Source: Catenuloplanes atrovinosus (lineage in GTDB: Bacteria > Actinomycetota > Actinomycetes > Mycobacteriales > Micromonosporaceae). Taken from it: a DNA stretch of 64,000 bases. Made by a program: the position numbers and the translations under genes. The notes under the pieces were generated by a model. The model worked only from the letters and a program-made list of their open reading frames with translations, was not told the DNA's origin and searched no databases. Location of the stretch: the NCBI RefSeq assembly GCF_031458235.1, contig NZ_JAVDYB010000001.1, positions 8,333,001 through 8,397,000 of the forward strand, written 5' to 3'. Shown piece after piece: positions 25,908 to 33,629 of this stretch (position 1 is the stretch's first letter; every line of letters starts with the position of its first letter).

Positions 25908-28274
25908 TCAGGAGCGATATGTCGCCGGACGGAACTCGTAGTCGTTCTCGTCGTCGGCGCGCTCGCCCTGGTCCCGGGTGAAGTCCCAGCCGCCCGCGGA
26001 CTCCCGTCCGGGCCGGCCGCCGACCGCGAAACCACCGATCTCCTGCCCGCGACGCCAGCCGCGGAAGTATCCGGTGGTGTTCGCCGCCAGCGACTGGGCG
26101 TCGCGGACGATGCGCAGCTGACGGTCCTCGCGGACCGCGGAACCGGGCACCAGGTTGGCCTGCGGGACCCGCTTGGGCAGACCGGCCGTGGTCTCGGCGC
26201 CGACCGCCGGGCGGGCCGCCTGCTCCGCGGCCTGCCAGCCCTGGTCCATGTGGCCCCAGTTGAGCTCCTCGGGCGCCTCCTCGACGTCCTCGCCGCGGCC
26301 GGTGAACCAGGCCGACGCGGTGGCCGAGAAGATCAGCAGGTCGCCGTCGCCCTCGTCGACCGGCAGCGGCGTCGAGCTGTCCAGCGCGTCCGCACCGGGC
26401 GAACCGCGCCGCGCCGTGTCCACCAGGCGCAGCGGCGGCGTGTACCCGTTGCCGGACGGCAGGTCGTCCCGCCGGGACGCGCTCTCCGACGGCTCCACCA
26501 GGCGCAGCACCGGCGGCTCCGGCGGCAGGTCGTCGGACTGCCACGGCGGCCGGACACGCAGCGTCTCCGCCATGGTCGGCGCCTCCGGCCCGGCCGGGCC
26601 GCGCAGCTGCGGCTGCTCACCGGTGTGTGCCCGCTCATCCGCGGTCTCCGGGTGCGTCGGCCAGGCGGCGCGGGAGCCGGGCTCCGGCGCCTGCGGTGTG
26701 GTGCGGGCCGGCGGCATGCCGCCGAGCCTTATGTCGGTCAGGCCACCGCCGGTCGCCGGCGGCGTGTTGACCCCCTCGGCGGGCGCGTCCGCGTCGCGCG
26801 AGGTCAGCTGCGACAGGCGCTGCCGGTGCTCGGCCCGGCTGCTGTTGATCGCGGCCGTGGTGAGCGGCGCGCGGAACGGCTCGCCGGAGTCGGCCGGGCT
26901 CGGCGTGCGGGCCGGCGGCTTCGGCCCGGGCCGGACGCCGGGCTGGATCGGGGTGAGGCCGGGCGGCGGGGGCGGCGGCGCGGAGACCGGCCGGTTCGCC
27001 AGACTGTCCGGACGGCGGCCGGCCGGGCTGACCGGGGCCGACTCGGCGGCCTCACGCGCGGCGCGGCGGCCGACGGTCGGGTCGATCCGCCGGAACGCGC
27101 CGGTCGTCGAGTCGAGCTGGATGGAGGACGTGTCCGGACGGCTCAGCGGGCTGAGCGAGGTGTCCGGGCCGGGCATGTCGCTGGAGGCGGCGACCGCGAA
27201 CGGCGGCGGGCCGGTCGGCACCGGCGCGGCCGGCTGCTGGCCCTCGGACGCCTGGATGCGGGCGCGGCGGCTGCCCATGGCGGCAGCGGCACCGCCGCCG
27301 CGCACCGGGTGCAGCGGCGCCGCCGGCGGCGCGGCGGGAGCGGGCTCGGCCGGCGCGCTCAGCAGGCGGCGGTCGGGGGCCGGCTGCGGCGCGACGATGC
27401 GCGCGGCGAGCGTGGCCACCAGCGTCTCGCAGGCGGCGTCGCAGGCCTGGACCGCGGCGACGGCCTGCCGGACCGTCTCCGCGACGGTGGGGGCGAGCGC
27501 GCGGTTGACGCCGCGGCGGGCGGCCTCGTTGACCGAGACCTGGAGCGCGGTGATCGCGGCGTGCACCTGCTCCGCCGGGGCCACGCCGTCCGAGACGATC
27601 TGGGAGGCGATCGCCTCGGTGGCGACGGTGACCTCGCGGCCGCGGCCCGGGGTGCCGCCGCCGAGCCGGCTCGGCTCGGGAACGGCGGCGAGCACGGCCA
27701 GCGACAGCGGGTCGGCGGGATCCGGGTACGCGTGCAGGGCCGCCGGGTACAGCTCGCGGAGCACCTCGCGCAGCGCCACCGCGGTGGCGTGCCGGCCGAC
27801 GGCCAGCGCGGCGTGCGCGTTGAGCACCGGCTGGTAGCCGACGAGACCGGCCGGCGGTGCCACGTTTATCGCGGTCAGCGCGCCCGCCTGCAGCGCGCGG
27901 GCGAGCCCGACGGCGCGGCGGGCACCGGGGGAGGACTGCACCTCCGCCGACTCGCCGCCCGCGAAGCGCTCGGCGAAGTCGTCGGCGTCGTCGTCGTCCG
28001 CCACGGCCAGCGGGCGACCGGCGGCCGTGAGCAGCGAGGTGACCAGGAGGTCGTCACTGTCGGCGGCGACCGACACGCTGGGAGAGCCGCTGGCGCGCTC
28101 CGCGAGCAGCGCGCTGAGCCGGGCGAACCCGGCCGCGTCGTCGCTTATCTCGGAGACGTGCAGCCGTCGGCCGGCGTCGTCCACCACGGCCACCATGAGG
28201 GTCTGACCCTCGGTTGACCGCCGGGCGGACGCATCCGCCGACGCCAGACCGCAGTACACCCGCACGAGCGCCAC
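25908..28274 (-). CDS. Large unknown protein carrying a conservon-kinase-like C-terminal tail
   Basis: A 788-aa protein that I cannot name. Residues 1 to about 300 form a folded region (VALVRVYCGLASADASARRS; FARLSALLAERASGSPSVSV; DDLLVTSLLTAAGRPLAV), faintly like the RNase-H-fold start of IS110 transposases but without the first catalytic Asp. The middle is long, Pro/Ala-rich and probably disordered. The last roughly 90 residues contain AGLPKRVPQANLVPGS followed by SLAANTTGYFRGWRRGQ, matching the tail of the nearby sensor kinase. GTG 28274 has GGAGGAGG upstream. It is 61 bp downstream of another unknown gene, likely in the same operon. A link to conservon signalling is inferred only from the shared tail and proximity. 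Confidence 0.75.
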   Translation of the reverse strand: MALVRVYCGLASADASARRSTEGQTLMVAVVDDAGRRLHVSEISDDAAGFARLSALLAERASGSPSVSVAADSDDLLVTSLLTAAGRPLAVADDDDADDFAERFAGGESAEVQSSPGARRAVGLARALQAGALTAINVAPPAGLVGYQPVLNAHAALAVGRHATAVALREVLRELYPAALHAYPDPADPLSLAVLAAVPEPSRLGGGTPGRGREVTVATEAIASQIVSDGVAPAEQVHAAITALQVSVNEAARRGVNRALAPTVAETVRQAVAAVQACDAACETLVATLAARIVAPQPAPDRRLLSAPAEPAPAAPPAAPLHPVRGGGAAAAMGSRRARIQASEGQQPAAPVPTGPPPFAVAASSDMPGPDTSLSPLSRPDTSSIQLDSTTGAFRRIDPTVGRRAAREAAESAPVSPAGRRPDSLANRPVSAPPPPPPGLTPIQPGVRPGPKPPARTPSPADSGEPFRAPLTTAAINSSRAEHRQRLSQLTSRDADAPAEGVNTPPATGGGLTDIRLGGMPPARTTPQAPEPGSRAAWPTHPETADERAHTGEQPQLRGPAGPEAPTMAETLRVRPPWQSDDLPPEPPVLRLVEPSESASRRDDLPSGNGYTPPLRLVDTARRGSPGADALDSSTPLPVDEGDGDLLIFSATASAWFTGRGEDVEEAPEELNWGHMDQGWQAAEQAARPAVGAETTAGLPKRVPQANLVPGSAVREDRQLRIVRDAQSLAANTTGYFRGWRRGQEIGGFAVGGRPGRESAGGWDFTRDQGERADDENDYEFRPATYRS

Positions 28275-28335
28275 GGCGTCGTCCTCCTCCCAGGACACAT
28301 GTCGTGTGCCAAAGACTGATGCTCCCCGTAAAGGG

Positions 28336-29301
28336 TCAGTCGCGCCAGTCCACGACAGCAGAGATCTTGCCGATGATGGTGCGCCAGCCGAGGCTCGCCT
28401 GTTGCGCACCGATCCGCTTCAGGCGGCGCCGGCCCATGAAGCCGCCGAGACCGCCCCGCGACGCGGACCGCAGCGCCTCGTCCAGGTCATCCAGGGGAGA
28501 CCCGGGCGAGAGCGCGGTCAGCACCGGCGCCAGCCGAAGAGCGTAGCCCAGGTCGCGGGCGACCTCGCCGGCCTCGATCAGCAGATCGAGGTCCCACGTG
28601 TCGGCGCCGCCACGGAGGTTCTCCACCACCAGGTCCAGCTCATAGGCGTCCTCCTCCAGCGGAACGACGTCCGCCGGCTGAAGTCGCTCGGCCAGTGTCC
28701 CCCAAGTATCGAGCTGAGCGAGGTCGTGCGGAGCACCCGAACGGACGAATGCGACGAGCGATTCGGGGCTCTTGAAGAGGAGCAGCTTCCCCCTGTGGGA
28801 GAGGAACGCCGGGATCTCCTCCGCCTCCTCCTTGTCGTCCTTCGCCTCGTCCGGCTCGTCGGACTCCTCGTCCGGCTCGCCGTCCTTCTCATCCGGCTCG
28901 TCGGACTTCTCGTCCTTGTCGGCCTCGTCGAAGAGCTCCTTAGCCTTCTCGTCGAGGATGACGAGTTCGCCGTCCTCCTCGTCGTCGAGGTCGTCGTCCT
29001 CGTCCTCGCGGAGGCGGCGGGCACGCGCGGCGAACGGGTCGTCGTCGTCCTCCGCCTCGATCTCGGTCGGCGTCACCTCGGTGGAGGGCCGGTACGCCCG
29101 GAGGGTGTAACCGACGCCGGACGGCAGCGCGATCGACACCGGGTCGATCCGCGTCTCCTCCCAAAGCGAGCGGTCGATCTCCGCGGCGGTCACCTCGTCG
29201 TCGTCGACGGTGTCGTCGTCCGCCGCGCTCGTCACGGCATCCTCGTCAAGACCGGTCTCGGGCTCGTCGGCATCCTGCCGGTTGGGCGTCTGGGCGGCCA
29301 C
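28336..29301 (-). CDS. Acidic hypothetical protein
   Basis: A 321-aa protein with no recognised family. Residues about 10-160 are extremely acidic and probably disordered, with a degenerate DEPDEKDGEPDEESDEPDE-type repeat near 120-150. A short conserved-looking island (RIDPVSIALPSGVGYTLRAY) is embedded at about 50-70. The C-terminal half is folded: IPAFLSHRGKLLLFKSPESL, then ALRSASRGGLGGFMGRRRLK and a basic end. It has no signal peptide. It is first in the operon with the 788-aa unknown protein and divergent from the PadR gene. Confidence 0.72.
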   Translation of the reverse strand: MAAQTPNRQDADEPETGLDEDAVTSAADDDTVDDDEVTAAEIDRSLWEETRIDPVSIALPSGVGYTLRAYRPSTEVTPTEIEAEDDDDPFAARARRLREDEDDDLDDEEDGELVILDEKAKELFDEADKDEKSDEPDEKDGEPDEESDEPDEAKDDKEEAEEIPAFLSHRGKLLLFKSPESLVAFVRSGAPHDLAQLDTWGTLAERLQPADVVPLEEDAYELDLVVENLRGGADTWDLDLLIEAGEVARDLGYALRLAPVLTALSPGSPLDDLDEALRSASRGGLGGFMGRRRLKRIGAQQASLGWRTIIGKISAVVDWRD

Positions 29302-29444
29302 GGTGACCTCCGTATGGCTCTCGTGTTCGGCGCGCTGCGGCGGTGCAGGCGGCCGGATCGGTGACGTCGCGCACAGGACACCCTAGTGTGCCGTGAATGA
29401 ACGTGAACGCCTCACCCCGGTCCTGTGGGAAAGCCGGGCTCTAT

Positions 29445-29461
29445 TAGTAGCCTAGCTACTT
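29445..29461. promoter_or_regulatory. PadR operator-like inverted repeat
   Basis: AGTAGC-CTA-GCTACT (29446-29460) is a perfect 6-3-6 inverted repeat that ends 1 nt before the PadR GTG start. PadR proteins usually repress their own gene through palindromes overlapping the promoter. The position suggests a leaderless or very short-leader transcript. Confidence 0.6.
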
Positions 29462-29794
29462 GTGAAGGCGCACTCGCTGCACGGCCACCTCGACGCGCTG
29501 CTGCTCGCGGTCCTGGAAGGCGACACGCTGCACGGCTACGCGATCATCGAGGCGCTGAAGGCCCGCAGCGGGGGCACCCTCGACCTGCCCACCGGCACCA
29601 TCTACCCCGCGTTGCGGCGTCTCGAACGCGCCGGATACGTGGAGAGCGAGTGGAGCACGGTCAACGGGCGCAACCGGCGTACGTACCGGCTGACCGGCGC
29701 GGGCCGGCGCGCGCTCGCCGGAGAGCGGGCCAGCTGGGCGGAGCTGAGCAGCACCATCGGCCGCTTCCTGGGCGGCGACATCCGGCATACGTGA
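29462..29794 (+). CDS. PadR family transcriptional regulator
   Basis: A 110-aa winged-helix repressor. The family core is clear: LHGHLDALLLAVLEGDTLHG, LPTGTIYPALRRLERAGYVE, and YRLTGAGRRALAGER. It is a short (class 2) PadR with only a brief C-terminal dimerisation helix. The GTG start at 29462 immediately follows the inverted repeat. The MFS exporter gene downstream is its probable target; PadR/efflux pairs are common in drug-responsive loci. Ligand unknown. Confidence 0.9.
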   Translation: MKAHSLHGHLDALLLAVLEGDTLHGYAIIEALKARSGGTLDLPTGTIYPALRRLERAGYVESEWSTVNGRNRRTYRLTGAGRRALAGERASWAELSSTIGRFLGGDIRHT

Positions 29795-29854
29795 CGATCA
29801 CGACACACGGTGTGTGAAAGCTCTCCGGCCCCGCCGGTGAGTTGCGATCGCGTT

Positions 29855-29933
29855 GTACCCCCTGCCGGACTCACAGGACCCGCGGCACCCCGCCGAAGGA
29901 AAGCGCGACAACGACTTTCCACACAGGGGGTAC
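29855..29933 (+). promoter_or_regulatory. Possible ribosome-binding-site-sequestering leader of the MFS gene
   Basis: GTACCCCCTG (29855-29864) and CAGGGGGTAC (29924-29933) are perfectly complementary 10-bp arms separated by 59 nt. The 3' arm contains the AGGGGG that serves as the ribosome-binding site for the TTG at 29941. If the arms pair in the mRNA, translation initiation would be blocked. A competing CCGGC.../GCCGG pairing is available upstream. This is a structural inference only. Confidence 0.45.
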
Positions 29934-29940
29934 CGCCGTC

Positions 29941-31560
29941 TTGGCACCGATGTTCTCGCCGCTGCGTGAGCGCAACTACCGGCTCTGGGCCGCTTCCGAC
30001 ATCGTGTCGGTCGGCGGCACCTGGATGCAGGTCCTCGGCCTGAACTGGCTGGTGCTCAGCGCCACCGGATCCGCGACCGCGATGGGCGTCATCGTGATGC
30101 TGCAGTCGCTGCCGGTCCTGCTGCTCGGCAGCTGGGGCGGCGCGCTCGCCGACCGGCTCCCCGCCCGCCCGGTCCTGGTGATCAGCCAGGTGATCCGCGC
30201 GCTGCTGTCGCTCGGGCTGCTCGCCGCCACGGTCGCCGGCGCGGACGCGCTCTGGCCGATCTACGCGGTCGCGCTGCTCTCCGGCGTGATCAGCTCCATC
30301 GAGGGCCCGGCGCTCGGCCGGTTCGGCTCCGCGCTCGTCCCGCGCGAGTCGCTGGCACCGGCGCTGGCGCTCGGCTCCGTGCTCGGCTCCGGCGGCCGCA
30401 TCCTCGGCATGGCGCTCGGCGGCGTGCTGGTCGGCATGTCCGGCCCGGGCGTGCTGTTCGCGATCAACGCGGCCAGCTTCGGCGTCGTCGTCATCGCGCT
30501 CGCCATGATGCGGCCCGCGGAGATGTACCCGCTGGCCCGCGCGCGGGCCGGCTCCGCCGACGCCGGCGTCATGGCCGGGCTGCGCTACCTCGCCACCCAG
30601 CCGGTCGTGCTGGTCACGCTGGCGCTCGCGTTCGTGATCGGCTCGCTGGGCCGCAACTACCAGGTCACCATGGCCGCCATGGTCGCCGGGCCGCTCGAGG
30701 GCGGCGCCGGCGGGTACGGCATCACCTCCACCGTCTTCGCGGTCGGCGCGGTCGTCGGCGGCCTGCTGCTCGCCTCCACCGGCAAGGCCACGCACACGGT
30801 GCTGGTCGCCGCCGGCGCCGTGATCAGCGTGCTCCAGCTGCTCTCCGCCGTCGCCCCGAACCTGCTCACCTTCTCGATGCTGATCCTGCCGATCGCGGCC
30901 GGCGCGGTCATCTTCGACACGGTGGTCAGCACCCGCATCCAGCTGGACACCCGCGAGGACATGCGCGGCCGGGTCCTGGCCTCGCTCGGCCTGATCTCCT
31001 CGATGGCCGGCATCGTCGGCGCCCCGGTCCTCGGCTGGCTCTGCGACGTGCTCGGCGCGCGTGGCGCCCTCGGCCTGGCCGGCGCCGTCACCACCGTCGC
31101 CGCGCTGGCCGGCGCGCTGGTCCTGGCCCGCGCCAAGGGCGTCCCGGTGCCGGTGCTGCGCACCGTCCGCCGCGTCGTCCTGCGCCGCATCCCGGCCGCG
31201 CCGTCCATCACCACCGCGGTCATCCCGACCGACGCCGTCGTCCCGGCCCAGCCGCTGCTCACCGCGGCCGCCGTGGTCGCCGCACCGGCCGGCGCGCTGA
31301 TCCCGCCGACTCCGGGCCGCCGCCCGCTGTCCGCCGCCGCGGTCGTCCCGGCCCCGCACGGCGCGCCGCCGCACCACGGGTCCACCCACCCGGCCCCGAA
31401 CCGTCCCGGCTCCTCCGCGCGCCCGGCCGTGGTCGCGCACGCGGCGGCGCAGCAGGCCGAGCAGGCGACCGGCCGCCGTCGCACGCTGCTGTCGCTCGGC
31501 ACCGGCCGGCGCGGCCGGACGGTCTCGGAGGGGACGGAGCAGCGGGCGTCGTTCCGCTGA
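29941..31560 (+). CDS. MFS exporter with long cytoplasmic tail
   Basis: A 539-aa major facilitator superfamily transporter of the drug-export (MFS_3/EntS-like) type. The start MFSPLRERNYRLWAASDIVS and the GTWMQVLGLNWLVLSATGSA first helix are typical, and the loop 2-3 motif GGALADRLPARPVLV is present. Twelve membrane segments end near residue 395. A tail of about 140 residues rich in Pro/Ala/Arg follows, unusual for the family. TTG 29941 is favoured because AGGGGG lies 10 nt upstream; ATG 29950 is the alternative. It is likely controlled by the adjacent PadR and possibly by an mRNA leader structure. Confidence 0.88.
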   Translation: MAPMFSPLRERNYRLWAASDIVSVGGTWMQVLGLNWLVLSATGSATAMGVIVMLQSLPVLLLGSWGGALADRLPARPVLVISQVIRALLSLGLLAATVAGADALWPIYAVALLSGVISSIEGPALGRFGSALVPRESLAPALALGSVLGSGGRILGMALGGVLVGMSGPGVLFAINAASFGVVVIALAMMRPAEMYPLARARAGSADAGVMAGLRYLATQPVVLVTLALAFVIGSLGRNYQVTMAAMVAGPLEGGAGGYGITSTVFAVGAVVGGLLLASTGKATHTVLVAAGAVISVLQLLSAVAPNLLTFSMLILPIAAGAVIFDTVVSTRIQLDTREDMRGRVLASLGLISSMAGIVGAPVLGWLCDVLGARGALGLAGAVTTVAALAGALVLARAKGVPVPVLRTVRRVVLRRIPAAPSITTAVIPTDAVVPAQPLLTAAAVVAAPAGALIPPTPGRRPLSAAAVVPAPHGAPPHHGSTHPAPNRPGSSARPAVVAHAAAQQAEQATGRRRTLLSLGTGRRGRTVSEGTEQRASFR

Positions 31561-31572
31561 CGGTCTCTCTTC

Positions 31573-31605
31573 CCGGCGCCCACCGCTTCGCGCGGTGGGC
31601 GCCGG
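31573..31605. terminator. Hairpin terminator after the MFS gene
   Basis: A perfect 14-bp stem, CCGGCGCCCACCGC / GCGGTGGGCGCCGG, with a 5-nt loop, 12 bp after the MFS stop. Confidence 0.8.
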
Positions 31606-31619
31606 TTCGTGTGCGGCCG

Positions 31620-31661
31620 CTTCGCTCTGCGTACCGTTTCGTCCAGGTAAGCAGAGCAAAG
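31620..31661 (+). repeat. GGTAAGCAGAGCAAAG repeat with degenerate inverted partner
   Basis: GGTAAGCAGAGCAAAG (31646-31661) is preceded by CTTCGCTCTGCGTACC (about 31620-31635), its inverted copy with two mismatches, leaving a 10-nt loop GTTTCGTCCA. The element lies between the convergent MFS and cydC genes. The same 16-mer recurs at 37672, 46565 and 46631. Confidence 0.75.
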
Positions 31662-31706
31662 GCAGACGCCACCCGGGGTACGGGGAGGCGGCCGGGATGG
31701 GAGCCG

Positions 31707-33629
31707 TCAGGGGGAGACGGCGAGGTAGCCGCGTTCGGCGGCCTCCTGGGCGAGCCAGGTGTCGGCGTACCAGCCGGGCTGGGCGATCAGGTCGTCGTGC
31801 CGGCCGCGCTGGATGACGCGGCCGCGGTCGAGGACCAGGATCTCGTCGAACCCGGCCAGGCCGCGCAGCCGGTGCGTGACCAGCAGGACCGCGGTCCGGG
31901 GCGGCAGCGCGTCCAGCGCCTGGCGCAGCACCCGGTCGGCGGCCCGCGGGTCCAGGCCCTCGGTGGGCTCGTCGAGCAGCAGGTGAGGAGGGGCGGCGAG
32001 CAGCGCGCGGGCCAGGGCGAGGCGCTGCCGCTGGCCGCCGGAGAGCTTCGCGCCCTCCTCGCCGACCAGCGTGTCCCAGCCGTCGGGCTGCTCCTCGACC
32101 CAGTCCAGCAGGTCGGCGGCGCGCATCGCGGCGGCCTGCTCGGCCGGGTCGGTGGCGTCGCGGCCGAGCAGCAGGTTCTCCCGGACGCTGGCGTGGAAGA
32201 CGTGCGCCTCGGCCAGCAGGCCGCCGACGTGCCGGGGCAGGTCCCGCTCGGGGTAGGCCGCGATGGGCACGCCGTCCAGCGTCGCCTCGCCGGACTCGGG
32301 TACGACCGTGCCGGTCAGCACGCCGAGCAGCGTGCTCTTGCCGGCGCCGCTCGGCCCGGCGAGCGCGATCCGGGCGCCGGGCGGGATGCTCAGGTCGATC
32401 CCGTCCAGCGCGGGCGCGTCGGACTCCCGGTAGCGGACCACCACGTCGCGCAGTTCCAGGCCGGTGCCGGCCGTACCCTCGGGGGTTGATCCGGCGGGTG
32501 GGGGCGGGTCGGTGAGCGACGGGGCGGACAGCAGTTCCGCGACGCGGGCCAGGCCGCCGCGCAGCTGGGCCCACTGCCGGGCGGCCACCACCAGCGCCAG
32601 GGTGGCCTCGACCGCGGCGAGGGTGCCGACCGCGAGCACGCCGACCTCGGCGCCGCCCGCGCCGGAGCGCAGCGCGGTCACCAGCACGGCGGCGGAGGTC
32701 AGGCCGGAGACGAGTACGCCGGTCCCGTCCACCGCCCAGCCGGTCAGCGCCAGGCGGCGCTCCAGCCGGGCCAGTTCGCCGGCGCGGGCGGCCGCGGCGG
32801 TGAGCGCGTCGCCGGTCGCGCCGAACGCGGCCAGGTCCGCGGCGCCGTGCGTCAGGTCGATCGCGTCGGCGGCCAGTTCGCCGCGGAGCGGGGCCATCCG
32901 GTCCGCGGTACGCCGGGTCAGCGCGACCGCGACCACCGGCAGCAGCAGGCCCGCGACCAGCAGCCCGGCCGCGAGCGGCAGCCCGGCGGCCGGCGCGATC
33001 ACCGCGGTGCCGGCCAGCGCCAGCACGGCCACGCACGCGGCGGCCGCGGCCGGGACGACCACGCGGATCAGCAGGTCCTGGACCGCGTCGACGTCCGAGA
33101 CGAGCCGGCTCAGCGCGTCCCCGGAGTGGGAGCCGGGCGCGGGGGTACGGCGTGCGGCCAGCGCGCCGAAGACCCGGGCGCGGACGTCCGTGAGCAGCCG
33201 CAGCACCGCGTCGTGGCTGGCCAGCCGCTCGGTGTAGCGCAGTACGCCGCGCCCGACGGCGAGCGCGCGCACGGAGACGATCGCGACGGTCAGCACCGGC
33301 AGCGGCGGCAGGTCGGCCGCGGTGATCAGCAACCAGGTCGCGGTCGCCATCAGCGCCAGCCCGGCGAGCTCGGTGGCCGCTGCCAGCAGGCCGGCGCCGA
33401 TCAGCCGGGCGAGATAGGGACGCGCCATCCGCAGGACGACCAGTTCGGGCCGCCGCGCCGGGCGAGGGACGGCGGCTCCGGTGGCCGCTCCGGCCGGTGC
33501 TCCGGCGACGACGGTGCCGCCGGCTCCGGCGATACCGGCGCCCGTGCCGGCGGGGGCGGCATCGGCGCCGTCCGCGTGGACGGCACCGCCGGGCGGGACG
33601 GGACCCCGGTCGGCGCCGGCGGGGGTCAT
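31707..33629 (-). CDS. cydC: CydC, thiol-exporter ABC subunit for cytochrome bd assembly
   Basis: A 640-aa half-ABC transporter. About 65 residues of Pro/Ala-rich N-terminus precede a six-helix membrane domain (ATELAGLALMATATWLLITA ... LVVAARQWAQLRGGLARVAE). The nucleotide-binding domain has GPSGAGKST, LSGGQRQRLAL and HLLLDEPTEGLD. With CydD it forms the heterodimer that exports reduced thiols needed to assemble cytochrome bd. The ATG overlaps the cydD stop (ATGA at 33629). Gene order cydA-cydB-cydD-cydC in one direction supports the assignment over a generic ABC exporter. Confidence 0.9.
   Translation of the reverse strand: MTPAGADRGPVPPGGAVHADGADAAPAGTGAGIAGAGGTVVAGAPAGAATGAAVPRPARRPELVVLRMARPYLARLIGAGLLAAATELAGLALMATATWLLITAADLPPLPVLTVAIVSVRALAVGRGVLRYTERLASHDAVLRLLTDVRARVFGALAARRTPAPGSHSGDALSRLVSDVDAVQDLLIRVVVPAAAAACVAVLALAGTAVIAPAAGLPLAAGLLVAGLLLPVVAVALTRRTADRMAPLRGELAADAIDLTHGAADLAAFGATGDALTAAAARAGELARLERRLALTGWAVDGTGVLVSGLTSAAVLVTALRSGAGGAEVGVLAVGTLAAVEATLALVVAARQWAQLRGGLARVAELLSAPSLTDPPPPAGSTPEGTAGTGLELRDVVVRYRESDAPALDGIDLSIPPGARIALAGPSGAGKSTLLGVLTGTVVPESGEATLDGVPIAAYPERDLPRHVGGLLAEAHVFHASVRENLLLGRDATDPAEQAAAMRAADLLDWVEEQPDGWDTLVGEEGAKLSGGQRQRLALARALLAAPPHLLLDEPTEGLDPRAADRVLRQALDALPPRTAVLLVTHRLRGLAGFDEILVLDRGRVIQRGRHDDLIAQPGWYADTWLAQEAAERGYLAVSP

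Noticed and set aside
26155-27837. 560-codon plus-strand frame opposite the 788-aa protein
   Set aside because: Simple Ser/Gly/Arg composition and no start signal; the minus-strand frame shows structured N- and C-terminal parts and a ribosome-binding site.
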